DNA from: Alcanivorax sp.
GTDB taxonomy: Bacteria; Pseudomonadota; Gammaproteobacteria; Pseudomonadales; Alcanivoracaceae
NCBI RefSeq assembly: GCF_017794965.1
Contig: NZ_CP051240.1
Coordinates: forward strand, 2,604,001-2,668,000
Length of the DNA stretch: 64,000 nucleotides
Reading direction: 5' to 3'
The notes below the pieces were generated by a model that did no database searches, was not told the origin of the DNA, and saw only the letters and a list, made by a program, of their open reading frames with translations. The position numbers were made by a program, and so were the translations under genes. Below are positions 16,751 through 24,506 of the stretch, one piece after another; position 1 is the first letter of the stretch; every line of letters starts with the position of its first letter.

Positions 16751-17782
16751 TTATTCTTTTTTACCAGAACGCGACTTCACTTTGACAAGAAGATCATTTA
16801 GCTTCTTGACATTATGACGAAAAACATCTTCATCACTCAGCTGCCCACCAAACCGTGCCGCCTCCGCCAGCCTCTCTGCAGCAGAACTAATATATCGTTC
16901 ATTGACCGCAGCAAAAAAAAACCGCTCCACAAATGCCAATATCTTATCAGGAAATTTGTAAAATACAGTGCGCGACAAAGATTCATAGAGCGGCCACCAC
17001 CGCCTGCTTTTGTAGACTTTCATCCGATAAAATTCATCCATAACCACATCAGGCTTGGATTCATTCATAAAATAGCAATCACCATACAGTCGCAGTGATT
17101 TATTACGCACCGATTCTCGCAAAGAACTACTTCCCAAAATCCAAGGCTTGTAAGTTTCATTGATGGTTTCAGTCCAGTCGATCCACTTGAATGTGTTGAT
17201 ATGATCGGAGCTCACCACTGGCACCCATGGCACTCGCATAGCATCGGCAATAATTGCCGCGTGCATAGCATCTGCCAAAACCAGCTTTGATTGACGTATT
17301 CTATGTATGACCGTTCTAGCGTCATCCTCGGGATTAACGAAACCAACACCAGAGCGTCGACAAGCCTCTTCCCAGAGGCCGGACTGGAGAGCCTTGTGAT
17401 GCGGTATAAAAACAACACCTTTTCGCTCAGTTTCAGGAATTGGCTGAAACTCTGGCAGCAAGCTGAGCAGTGCCGCACCATCAGTAACGCCCTTGTCGTC
17501 ACTTAGACCCAGAACGCGGGCACTTAGTGGACCACGGACACAAAGAATATCCCAGTTATCATCGCCAAAACTTTCAGGCGGGGCACCGTACCCTGCCCCA
17601 CTGCTAAATACGACCCACCTTTTATGCTTGGGCATCAAGACTGAATTGATGATTGTTCCTATTCCACAAAATAAATAATCCTCATTACCATCAAAACAAC
17701 CAGGAAGCAGCTCGTCCCAAATCCACTCATTAAGATCATCGCCAAAGTTACCCTTGGCCGATTTATAGTAATAGACCTTCAT
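16751..17782 (-). CDS. Polysaccharide pyruvyltransferase family protein
   Basis: Member of the family that adds pyruvyl ketals from phosphoenolpyruvate to sugars of exported glycans, giving them negative charge. The 343 aa have the family landmarks GNFGDDLNEWIW near the start, an ExGVIH-like region replaced by GIGTIINSVL, VRGPLSARVLGLSDDKGVTDGAALL near 85-110, and the SKLVLADAMHAAIIADAMRVPWV stretch (split as SKLVLADAMHAAII and ADAMRVPWV). The last 130 residues are less like the family. Third gene of the minus-strand group flippase, sulfotransferase, pyruvyltransferase (32-bp gap). The real acceptor is unknown. Confidence 0.8.
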   Translation of the reverse strand: MKVYYYKSAKGNFGDDLNEWIWDELLPGCFDGNEDYLFCGIGTIINSVLMPKHKRWVVFSSGAGYGAPPESFGDDNWDILCVRGPLSARVLGLSDDKGVTDGAALLSLLPEFQPIPETERKGVVFIPHHKALQSGLWEEACRRSGVGFVNPEDDARTVIHRIRQSKLVLADAMHAAIIADAMRVPWVPVVSSDHINTFKWIDWTETINETYKPWILGSSSLRESVRNKSLRLYGDCYFMNESKPDVVMDEFYRMKVYKSRRWWPLYESLSRTVFYKFPDKILAFVERFFFAAVNERYISSAAERLAEAARFGGQLSDEDVFRHNVKKLNDLLVKVKSRSGKKE

Positions 17783-17814
17783 TTACTGACTCGATACATA
17801 GGAGCCAATCCTCT

Positions 17815-18654
17815 TCATCCCAACCAACCCTTACCGGTTGACCGATACAGGCTTGACTCTTCAATAAAGCGCCTCTTCCACTCAGAGTTAAGGTTATCTG
17901 ACTGAGGCTTTTTCAAGTATGCTTGATTCACGTGAATATCACTGTCCGCAATACCGACATGCTTGGCAATTTTCATAACAGCCTCATCTGGCGATCTGCA
18001 AACATCCTCAAATTTCAAGTCCAGAAAACCAATATCATTCAAGGCAAAAAAATACCTCCAGGAAGCCTCATCATTGATCGTCCTGGAGAGTTTTTTTTGA
18101 ATCAACTTCCGATTATATTTAAGCTTTCCCCTTTCCTCGACATCAGATATATATGCCCCACTCTGCTGTGCTCTAGCCGCTGATACAGCTTGAGAAAGCT
18201 TGTCTTCCCTGGTCAGGAAAACGAAAGAGAAATCGGACAGATCTAGCCCTGACTTCTGATCAAGAAACCGACAAAACAACTCCAGTTGCGACCAGTGCAG
18301 TTTTATTCCAAAACAGCCGTTAGGGGAGGTGCGTTTCCTTAGAATATAATCAATGTGATTCTTTTTTCCCGCCCTATCCTGCCAGAATGGAATGTTGACC
18401 GGGTTAAAATACTCCAACGGATAACCAAATTTGCCTGTCGAATACAACAAGTGGCCAAGATAATGGCTACCAGACCTTGGTGTAGAGCAGATCACATACT
18501 GACGCCCTCCAGCCCCGGTAAAATCAGAGAAATCGTGAACAGCCTCAAATTGCTCCATCCAAAGAGCAGTCTTACGTCTACGCCCGCCATGGGGTATCAA
18601 TTTTTTCGCTTTGTTAAAGCCGTAATTGAAAGTATCCCTAATCATGAAAAACAA
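17815..18654 (-). CDS. Stf0-like sulfotransferase
   Basis: Predicted PAPS-dependent carbohydrate sulfotransferase of 279 aa. The PAPS 5'-phosphosulfate loop is YVICSTPRSGSHYLGHLL (residues 53-70), followed by the Stf0-type TGKFGYPLEYFNP. The 3'-phosphate-binding region is FVFLTREDKLSQAVSAARA. Stf0 itself makes trehalose-2-sulfate in mycobacteria; here the neighbours (flippase, pyruvyltransferase, glycosyltransferases) point to a surface glycan as acceptor. It starts 4 bp after the flippase stop, so it is in the same operon. A sulfotransferase beside pilin genes is unusual. Confidence 0.82.
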   Translation of the reverse strand: MFFMIRDTFNYGFNKAKKLIPHGGRRRKTALWMEQFEAVHDFSDFTGAGGRQYVICSTPRSGSHYLGHLLYSTGKFGYPLEYFNPVNIPFWQDRAGKKNHIDYILRKRTSPNGCFGIKLHWSQLELFCRFLDQKSGLDLSDFSFVFLTREDKLSQAVSAARAQQSGAYISDVEERGKLKYNRKLIQKKLSRTINDEASWRYFFALNDIGFLDLKFEDVCRSPDEAVMKIAKHVGIADSDIHVNQAYLKKPQSDNLNSEWKRRFIEESSLYRSTGKGWLG

Positions 18655-18658
18655 ATCC

Positions 18659-19939
18659 CTAGATTGCAGACGGCTTTATCCTCAAATTTCTGTAAACTGA
18701 AATGCCAAGCATAGCATTCCATACCACCAATCCAACACTAATACCAACTGCCGCTCCCGATGCACCATAATGAGGGATCAAGAGAAGACACAAACTAACA
18801 GAAACAAGCAAAGCCACAATATGACACTTCAAGGTCTCACCCTCATGATTGGTCATAGTCAACAAAATTCCAACCGGGCCACAGAAACCTTTCACTATCT
18901 GACCAAAAGCAATAATACTCAGCGGCTGGGCAGCTATTGCAAAAGCCTCGCCGTAAACAAGCGAAAGCAATGGTTCACCCCAAAGAATGAAAGCCATCGA
19001 GAATGGCAAACAAAGAAGAAAAGTCGCTCTCGCAGAGTGTCGCGCCAGCAATTGCATCCTTTCCATATCGCGCTTCTTCCACGCAACAACAATATGTGGA
19101 GCAATAACGAAGTTAGAAATAATCACCGGAAGCACAATAAGCTGCGAAAACTTTTCAGCAACTCGCATTGCCGCCACTTCCGCATCTGTACTCAAAAACC
19201 CAACAAGCACAGTTCCAATGTTAAGATTCAACACTGCAAAAATCTGAAGCAAACCGAACGGAAGTAGTGCTTTCAACCATTGTTTTTTCCTGAACTCTGG
19301 TTCTGGCCCATGCACCTCTTCTGGCAACAACCTCCGTAAAATAACTACGGCAGAGATCATGGCAAATAAAGCCGACACAACATGGGCGCTCAGAGCAGCA
19401 AGCAAATTCAAATCAAACAGGGTATTGAGCACAAACAGAGAGACAAGCAATAGTAGTGGCTGAACTAGCATTTCAGGAAGCACCGCCATTGAAGGCGACC
19501 CCAAACCTCTCATAATACCTTGTCTGACAGCGTTCAATCCATTAAGCCCGACAAGAAGCAAAGCCAAAGGAATCACGAAGCCATAGCCCGCCAGAGGAAT
19601 AAGTCCCGACAGAAAAAAAACAAAACAGACCAGAACAAGAACCGCAGAACTCAAACCCACCCAAGAGTATGCAGATTTGATCCCTCCTTGGAAAAGCCCC
19701 CACTGCTTTAGCTCGATATAGCCAGCTATTTCTCTGGTAAGTAACTGCGGAAGCCCTGCCGCTATCGGCAACGCCAAAAGTGGCACCAGCGACATAATAA
19801 AGGAGTACTGCCCAAAAACCTCAACACCCAATGATCTTGCCAATAGCACACTTACCAAAAAACCGACAAGGAGTGCAAAAGCGTTAATCACACCAACGCT
19901 CAAAAAGTTTTTAATCAACCGACTCCGCAAACTCATCAT
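18659..19939 (-). CDS. Wzx-type flippase, oligosaccharide export
   Basis: Polytopic inner-membrane protein (426 aa, about 12 helices) of the MVF/Wzx superfamily that flips lipid-linked oligosaccharides across the membrane. The N-terminus NFLSVGVINAFALLVGFLVS followed by LLARSLGVEVFGQYSFIM is typical of the O-unit flippase family. It leads a minus-strand operon with the sulfotransferase and pyruvyltransferase-like genes. No Wzy polymerase or Wzz length regulator is in the window, so a short glycan rather than a polymer is plausible. The start is at the first of two ATGs (19939); the second is 3 bp on. Confidence 0.88.
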   Translation of the reverse strand: MMSLRSRLIKNFLSVGVINAFALLVGFLVSVLLARSLGVEVFGQYSFIMSLVPLLALPIAAGLPQLLTREIAGYIELKQWGLFQGGIKSAYSWVGLSSAVLVLVCFVFFLSGLIPLAGYGFVIPLALLLVGLNGLNAVRQGIMRGLGSPSMAVLPEMLVQPLLLLVSLFVLNTLFDLNLLAALSAHVVSALFAMISAVVILRRLLPEEVHGPEPEFRKKQWLKALLPFGLLQIFAVLNLNIGTVLVGFLSTDAEVAAMRVAEKFSQLIVLPVIISNFVIAPHIVVAWKKRDMERMQLLARHSARATFLLCLPFSMAFILWGEPLLSLVYGEAFAIAAQPLSIIAFGQIVKGFCGPVGILLTMTNHEGETLKCHIVALLVSVSLCLLLIPHYGASGAAVGISVGLVVWNAMLGISVYRNLRIKPSAI

Positions 19940-20231
19940 TCCTCCGAGACCGGCATACCATCAAGCCTTCCATACTCTTACTGACTCAATTCGATCGAGT
20001 GATTTCTTCTTTAATAATAAGCGGAGGAAAATTTCGGCGAATCACACTCCCAAGGCACACTACCGAAGAGAAAAACTCCAAGATCGAATAGTGCCCAAGG
20101 GAGTTATTCACAAAAAAACAATCCATTCTACTTGCTAGCATATTAAAAAACTGAACTATGCATGGACGAGACTCATTCTCACAATGGACTGCGTTATAGC
20201 TATAGAAAGGGTGGGATCGTGGCAACAGCCA
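19940..20231. other. A+T-rich gap between flippase and GT2 genes
   Basis: This 292-bp stretch probably contains the flippase promoter. The only open frame is 79 codons from a TTG with no ribosome site and no recognisable similarity. I see no terminator, repeat or RNA gene in it. Confidence 0.4.
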
Positions 20232-21092
20232 TCAACCATTATCCTTATACATTAAAGCCGTTATTTGTTCGGATATGAGCCCCATCAGGAAAACCATCAC
20301 ACCGCCCGTGTATAGCAATGCGCTCATGTTCGTGAATCGACCAATTGAGAAGAATGTATATCCATACCAAGATGTCGCCAAGATGAACAAAAAAACGGCA
20401 ATAGGAAGAAAGAGTTTAAGCGGCGAGAATAATGTCCCTATCTTGAATATGATCAACAGAAACCTAACGCCATCTTTTAACAAGTGAATATGGCTTTTCC
20501 CTATTCGTTTTGCTGCATGTATAGGCTCATAGGCTACAGAGTAGCCCGCCCTGAAAAATGCCATTGTGCTAGTTGTCGGGTATGAGAAACCATTCGGAAG
20601 CAAGTAAAGAAACTCTCTGAATTTATCGGCCTTAACGGCACGAAACCCAGAGGTAAGGTCCTCAATTCTTTGTCCAGTCATATAGGTTGCCAGGCCATTA
20701 TAAAAACCATTGGCCAGACCTCGACCAAGGCTTGCCTGAGAACCCGACTGTCTAGCCCCAACCACCATATCAAAGCCACGACTCATCTTAGCCAATAGTC
20801 TTTGAATATCTTCAGGGTTGTGCTGACCATCAGCATCCATAAAAACAATCACGTCACCCCTTGCTGCACGAGCACCTGTCTTGATCGCTGCTCCATTGCC
20901 TTTACTGTAAGGGTGACGCACAACTGTTGCCCCGGCGCTTGCAGAAATCCCGGCGGTATCATCAGTTGATCCATCGTCAACGACAATAACTTCTGCCTCT
21001 GGATAGCACTCACGTATTTTTCTTACTGTTTCACCAACGGCAGCAGCTTCATTTTTTGCAGGCAGCACTATCGAAAGAAGATCAGAGTTCAT
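20232..21092 (-). CDS. GT2 polyprenyl-phosphate glycosyltransferase (DPM1/GtrB-like)
   Basis: Transfers a sugar from a nucleotide donor to undecaprenyl phosphate on the inner face of the membrane. The GT-A catalytic domain starts LLSIVLPAKNEAAAVGETV, with the nucleotide-site VIVVDDGSTDDT, the metal-binding DxD in VFMDADGQHNPED and the later SGFRAVKADKF. Two C-terminal helices (LFLPIAVFLFILATSWYGY and LLYTGGVMVFLMGLISEQ) anchor it, as in GtrB. About 286 aa from the ATG at 21092; in-frame starts up to 21116 are possible. It overlaps the end of the GT-C gene, so the two are coupled. DPM-type enzymes make the donor used by GT-C transferases, which is the pairing seen here. Confidence 0.88.
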   Translation of the reverse strand: MNSDLLSIVLPAKNEAAAVGETVRKIRECYPEAEVIVVDDGSTDDTAGISASAGATVVRHPYSKGNGAAIKTGARAARGDVIVFMDADGQHNPEDIQRLLAKMSRGFDMVVGARQSGSQASLGRGLANGFYNGLATYMTGQRIEDLTSGFRAVKADKFREFLYLLPNGFSYPTTSTMAFFRAGYSVAYEPIHAAKRIGKSHIHLLKDGVRFLLIIFKIGTLFSPLKLFLPIAVFLFILATSWYGYTFFSIGRFTNMSALLYTGGVMVFLMGLISEQITALMYKDNG

Positions 21093-22992
21093 CATTATGC
21101 TTCTCATTTCTCTCATTTACTTCCAGGATCCTGTCCACCCAATCTTGACGACCAATCGCTTTAAGCTGAGAAAGCATTTTCTGTATTTCAGGGTCATCCA
21201 ATGAAGACTGGGCTACTGCAGACTGAAGAAATGGCAATGCCTTGATAGGCTCATGTGTATCATTAAAAATATATGCTGCGACTCGTAAATATTCATGGGA
21301 ACGAAGCTTTGCTTTCCCTGTCACAATATCAATAACTTTTAATATCTTTCTTTCATCATCAATAAGCCCATAATCTACATTATTCAGTGTTACCCAAAGA
21401 ACCCTTTTATTCTGCACTGTCATTGGAGCACGCTCTAAACGTTCCAACAACGCATTCCAGTCTTGCTCCGTTACTGAGCCCTGGATTGTCTTGTAGATAA
21501 CCACATTATTCATCAGCACCACAGAATCACTAATCCTGTCAGCCCCCCTTTGACAAAAATCGATAGCCATAATCAAATGAGGGTCATGCGCCCCTTTCTG
21601 TCGCAACCTGAAATGCGATGTACACAAATCAAGCCAAGCGCGCTCTGAACCGTTAGCGATACTCACGTTATATTCAGCCCGTCTTAATTCATCACCCCAA
21701 ATATAAGCGCGATAGGTTGCCGCTCCGACCTCTGCAATACAGACACACGAAAGTACTGATATCACAACCCATTTCGGAAACTTCATTGAACGTATTATGG
21801 CCGCCATCAATGCAGCAACAGCCAAAACAATCCCAATTAGCGGAAAGTGATTTCTATGCTCAAATACCATCTCAAGCCCAATAACGTTGCTGGTCAAAAA
21901 ATGGCCCGCAAAAAAAAGCAAAATTCCCAGAGAGAACACAGGGAAAACCTTCCGCCATCGCAAGGCGCAGAACAGCAAAGCAACCAAGCCTGCAATGGCT
22001 GGTAACGTAGTTATCGGTTGCCACAGGTTTTCTGAAACAGGAAAGTGGTCATAATTGAACAGCAGCATCGAAGGCAACGGGCATACTATCTGTGCCAGAT
22101 ACATCCACAGCACCCTAGCTTGGGTCAACAGCCTTTCAATAGTGGAAAAATCTCTCCCAGGATACCAATCCGAGTACCAGTAGTAAGGTACGACAATGAA
22201 GAAATAAGCAAGCACTCCGGCAATAAAGAAAGCACCATAACCCCACTTCAACAATCTCTGCCTCGACGGGTCTTTGGCAACAAAATTCAAAATGGTCAGC
22301 TCAATTACAAAAAAGTAGACGGGCAGAAGAACAGCATCTTCTTTACAGGCAAATGCAATTAATCCAAACAATATCACCAGGAGCCCTTGCCGCTTTCCCT
22401 CTTCACCCTGGATGTTGCTCTGACGCATAGACAAGTATGAAAGAAGCGAGAGCACCACAAACAAAGTGCCCATTATCTGCATTCTTTGAACAATATACAG
22501 GACAGATGAAACCTGTAGCGGGTGAACAGCCCAAATCAAGGCGAGCAAGGGCGCAAGAAACCTTATCTCTTTTGCTGGCCAAGCAGCCAACATCAAAATT
22601 TTTTGAAAGAAAAAAACCAATATAAAGCTGGTCAGAGCATGGATAACGATGTTGGTAACTTTAAACGCAACGGGGTCCAGCCCAGAGCGCAAGATATCCA
22701 ACGCGAAGCTGAGCATCACCAATGGGCGCGTTCCACCACCTGGATCAAAGCTATAGGCGGCATATAAAAGATCATCAAGGCTTTCAATTTCAACAAGATG
22801 AACGGCACTGTTCTGAACGATACTTTGCATATCATCCAGCATAAATCCGCCGCCAAGCCCTGGAAGCAACACAGCTATTCCGCTGATGGCCACTAGTAAC
22901 GCGGGTGTACAGGCCATACCCACAGCCCACAATTGTTTATTCTTCAATCGATTCGCCTTTTGCTTGCCACCCACAGCCCAGCTCACAATCAA
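21082..22992 (-). CDS. GT-C family membrane glycosyltransferase (TMTC/TfpW-like)
   Basis: Polytopic protein of 636 aa predicted to move a sugar from a polyprenyl-phosphate donor to a protein on the periplasmic side. The GT-C catalytic DD (residues 53-54, GGGFMLDDMQSIVQN) lies in the first outer loop, followed by GGGTRPLVMLSFALD and LIWAVHPLQVSSVLYIVQR, as in TMTC-type and PMT-like transferases; FEHRNHFPLIGI is the later conserved loop. About eleven helices are followed by a roughly 190-residue soluble tail with helical, TPR-like character. It sits directly downstream of the pilin gene, the place occupied by tfpO or tfpW in P. aeruginosa. The start is uncertain: TTG at 22992 lacks a clear ribosome site and the first ATG is 22917. 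Confidence 0.8.
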   Translation of the reverse strand: MIVSWAVGGKQKANRLKNKQLWAVGMACTPALLVAISGIAVLLPGLGGGFMLDDMQSIVQNSAVHLVEIESLDDLLYAAYSFDPGGGTRPLVMLSFALDILRSGLDPVAFKVTNIVIHALTSFILVFFFQKILMLAAWPAKEIRFLAPLLALIWAVHPLQVSSVLYIVQRMQIMGTLFVVLSLLSYLSMRQSNIQGEEGKRQGLLVILFGLIAFACKEDAVLLPVYFFVIELTILNFVAKDPSRQRLLKWGYGAFFIAGVLAYFFIVVPYYWYSDWYPGRDFSTIERLLTQARVLWMYLAQIVCPLPSMLLFNYDHFPVSENLWQPITTLPAIAGLVALLFCALRWRKVFPVFSLGILLFFAGHFLTSNVIGLEMVFEHRNHFPLIGIVLAVAALMAAIIRSMKFPKWVVISVLSCVCIAEVGAATYRAYIWGDELRRAEYNVSIANGSERAWLDLCTSHFRLRQKGAHDPHLIMAIDFCQRGADRISDSVVLMNNVVIYKTIQGSVTEQDWNALLERLERAPMTVQNKRVLWVTLNNVDYGLIDDERKILKVIDIVTGKAKLRSHEYLRVAAYIFNDTHEPIKALPFLQSAVAQSSLDDPEIQKMLSQLKAIGRQDWVDRILEVNERNEKHNDEL

Positions 22993-23017
22993 TCACAAGC
23001 AGACCCTCCATATACAC

Positions 23018-23041
23018 AAAAAGCGCCTTTCGGCGCTTTTT
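23018..23041 (-). terminator. Terminator after pilin gene 1
   Basis: AAAAAGCGCC-TTTC-GGCGCTTTTT forms a strong hairpin with a T-run on either strand, 27 bp after the pilin stop and before the GT-C gene. It should give high pilin mRNA with limited read-through into the glycosyltransferase. Confidence 0.85.
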
Positions 23042-23067
23042 GCTGGTTCAGACAACCTTATGAAATA

Positions 23068-23430
23068 TTAATCATCAAGGCGACAGGAACCTTTACCTGC
23101 ATCACAAATGGTATCGTACTTCAGATTGGCATTACCTTTTGTAGTAGCAGCGAAGGTAACAGAAGTGCCATTATTGTAGTCGCTGGTATCCAGAGTTGTA
23201 CTAATGCTCTCACAAGCACTGGCTTCATAAGTAGTTGGGGCGCGGCTATCAGCCATATCCGCAACAGCGGTACCCATGTAAGCCTTGGCTTCTGCCAGAC
23301 AGGCACCGTTGGCAGAGCGCTGAGTGTAATCACGGTAGGCCGGCAGGGCGATGGCGGCCAGAATGCCGATAATCGCAATAACGATCATCAGTTCGATAAG
23401 GGTGAAACCCTGCTGAGTTTGCTTCTTCAT
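23068..23430 (-). CDS. pilA: Type IV major pilin, copy 1
   Basis: Type IVa prepilin of 120 aa. The leader MKKQTQQG is cut before Phe1 by PilD; FTLIELMIVIAIIGILAAIA is the N-terminal helix with the invariant Glu5. Three short Cys contexts follow (ANGACLAEAK, EASACES, DTICDAGKGSC); the last two Cys bound the C-terminal loop. The protein ends CRLDD, with no terminal Ser, so TfpO-style modification of a C-terminal Ser is not expected. I start at 23430, after GGAGAGAAC; an upstream extension has no support. A sigma-54 promoter lies about 70 bp upstream and a terminator follows. It is a clear paralogue of the next pilin. Confidence 0.95.
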   Translation of the reverse strand: MKKQTQQGFTLIELMIVIAIIGILAAIALPAYRDYTQRSANGACLAEAKAYMGTAVADMADSRAPTTYEASACESISTTLDTSDYNNGTSVTFAATTKGNANLKYDTICDAGKGSCRLDD

Positions 23431-23498
23431 GTGTTCTCTCCAATCATTGGCAAATCTTGTCATGAGCTCACCCCCGGCGAGCATCTACTGTGAACTAA

Positions 23499-23515
23499 TG
23501 CAGGTAGCGGGCCAA
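23499..23515 (-). promoter_or_regulatory. Sigma-54 promoter of pilin gene 1
   Basis: The minus strand reads TTGGCCCGCTACCTGCA, with GG and GC spaced by 10 bp as RpoN requires. It predicts a transcript start near 23487 and a leader of about 57 nt. P. aeruginosa pilA is RpoN/PilR dependent. The pilin 2 promoter is nearly identical. The rest of the 337-bp gap to pilin 2 shows only the terminator at 23718-23744. Confidence 0.8.
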
Positions 23516-23717
23516 CTTTTTTCTGAGGCCCCTCAGCCCCCTGAGTAAGCCGTTTTTACTGGACCACACTCGTTTTCTGCTTTTACTCTCGCGACCAATA
23601 AGCGTCACACAAGGCCAAAAAAGTGACAAATATTGTCGCCCATGAGCAAGAAGCGTCACCCCTTCTCCGCCGTTCAATCGCCCAGCCTCCGCGCCATCCC
23701 TGGCGGCCAAACATATT

Positions 23718-23744
23718 AAAAGGGCGCCTCTCAGCGCCCTTTTT
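23718..23744 (-). terminator. Terminator after pilin gene 2
   Basis: AAAAGGGCGC pairs with GCGCCCTTTT around CTCTCA, 24 bp after the stop of the second pilin gene. Confidence 0.85.
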
Positions 23745-23767
23745 ACAAACCCAATTGTTTTGCTCGT

Positions 23768-24139
23768 CTAGTCATCAAGACGGCACGAACCTTTACCGGC
23801 ATCACAGATGGTATTAGCCAGGAGACCAGCATTTCCTTTGCTGGCGGCATTAAATGTTACCGAAGACCCGCTGCTGTAGTCAGCCGTAGACAGGGTTACA
23901 GAAGTCCCACCATCACAGGCCGTGGGAACGTAAGCGGTGGGAGAGCGACTGTCAGCCATATCAGCAACAGCAGTCCCCATGTAGGCCTTGGCCTCAGCCA
24001 GGCAGGCTCCATTCGCCGATTTCTGTGTGTAGTTATGGTAAGAGGGTAAAGCAATCGAGGCCAGAATACCGATAATGGCAATCACAATCATTAATTCAAT
24101 CAGGGTAAACCCTTCTTGACCTATCCTGTTCATCTTCAT
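23768..24139 (-). CDS. pilA: Type IV major pilin, copy 2
   Basis: Type IVa prepilin of 123 aa, paralogue of the pilin at 23068. Leader MKMNRIGQEG, then FTLIELMIVIAIIGILASIA with Glu5. The middle half is diverged (Ser/Thr-rich: TSVTLSTADYSSGSSVTFNA) while KSANGACLAEAKAYMGTAV, VADMADSRSPT and the C-terminal TICDAGKGSCRLDD are shared. A strong GAGGGGGG ribosome site lies before the ATG at 24139; a second ATG (24133) would shorten the leader. It has its own sigma-54 promoter and terminator, so the two pilins are expressed as separate units. The Ser/Thr-rich part is a plausible O-glycosylation area, but this is inference. Confidence 0.95.
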   Translation of the reverse strand: MKMNRIGQEGFTLIELMIVIAIIGILASIALPSYHNYTQKSANGACLAEAKAYMGTAVADMADSRSPTAYVPTACDGGTSVTLSTADYSSGSSVTFNAASKGNAGLLANTICDAGKGSCRLDD

Positions 24140-24213
24140 GCCCTACCCCCCTCAACGGCAGCCCCATGCATTGACGCCACTTCATTGTTGTTCTGTGCAA
24201 TTCCGTACACCAA

Positions 24214-24230
24214 TGCAGTTAGCGGGCCAA
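24214..24230 (-). promoter_or_regulatory. Sigma-54 promoter of pilin gene 2
   Basis: The minus strand reads TTGGCCCGCTAACTGCA, differing from the pilin 1 promoter at one base and with the same 10-bp GG-GC spacing. The remainder of the 367-bp region up to pilB must hold the pilB promoter on the other strand, which I could not identify. Confidence 0.8.
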
Positions 24231-24506
24231 TTTATCCATCTCGCCCTATCAAGCCACAGGCCAGACCTGGAGCCACCGCCCCTCAAGCCTTTCCCCACCC
24301 CAGAGAGTGACGAAATTTGCCAGATGCAAACATAACCTGTCACCAAGCCAGCTTTCGCGGGCCTTTTCCTCAACTATCGGGTGAAATAAATGTGGCAAGA
24401 TGCTGATTTTTAGAGTTTCAGACTTCACTGTACCCCCATCAAGGGGTATGTTAAGAATAAATTATTGGGCACCCCCACAACTCTAAGCATAAACAAGCAG
24501 GTTGCC

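Noticed and set aside
19986..20225. 79-codon open frame on the minus strand after the GT2 gene
   Set aside because: TTG start, no ribosome site, no recognisable domain and low-complexity A+T-rich context.
24190..24212. Second sigma-54-like site (TTGGTGTACGGAATTGC) upstream of pilin 2
   Set aside because: GG and GC are 11 bp apart instead of 10 and the flanks are poor; the site at 24214-24230 fits better.
24391..24410. TGGCAAGATGC as a sigma-54 promoter for pilB
   Set aside because: The -12 element does not match (TGAT in place of TTGC) at the required spacing.
22993..24506. tRNA gene near the pilins, as in P. aeruginosa
   Set aside because: No cloverleaf or TTCGANTC-type T-loop was found in the pilin region.
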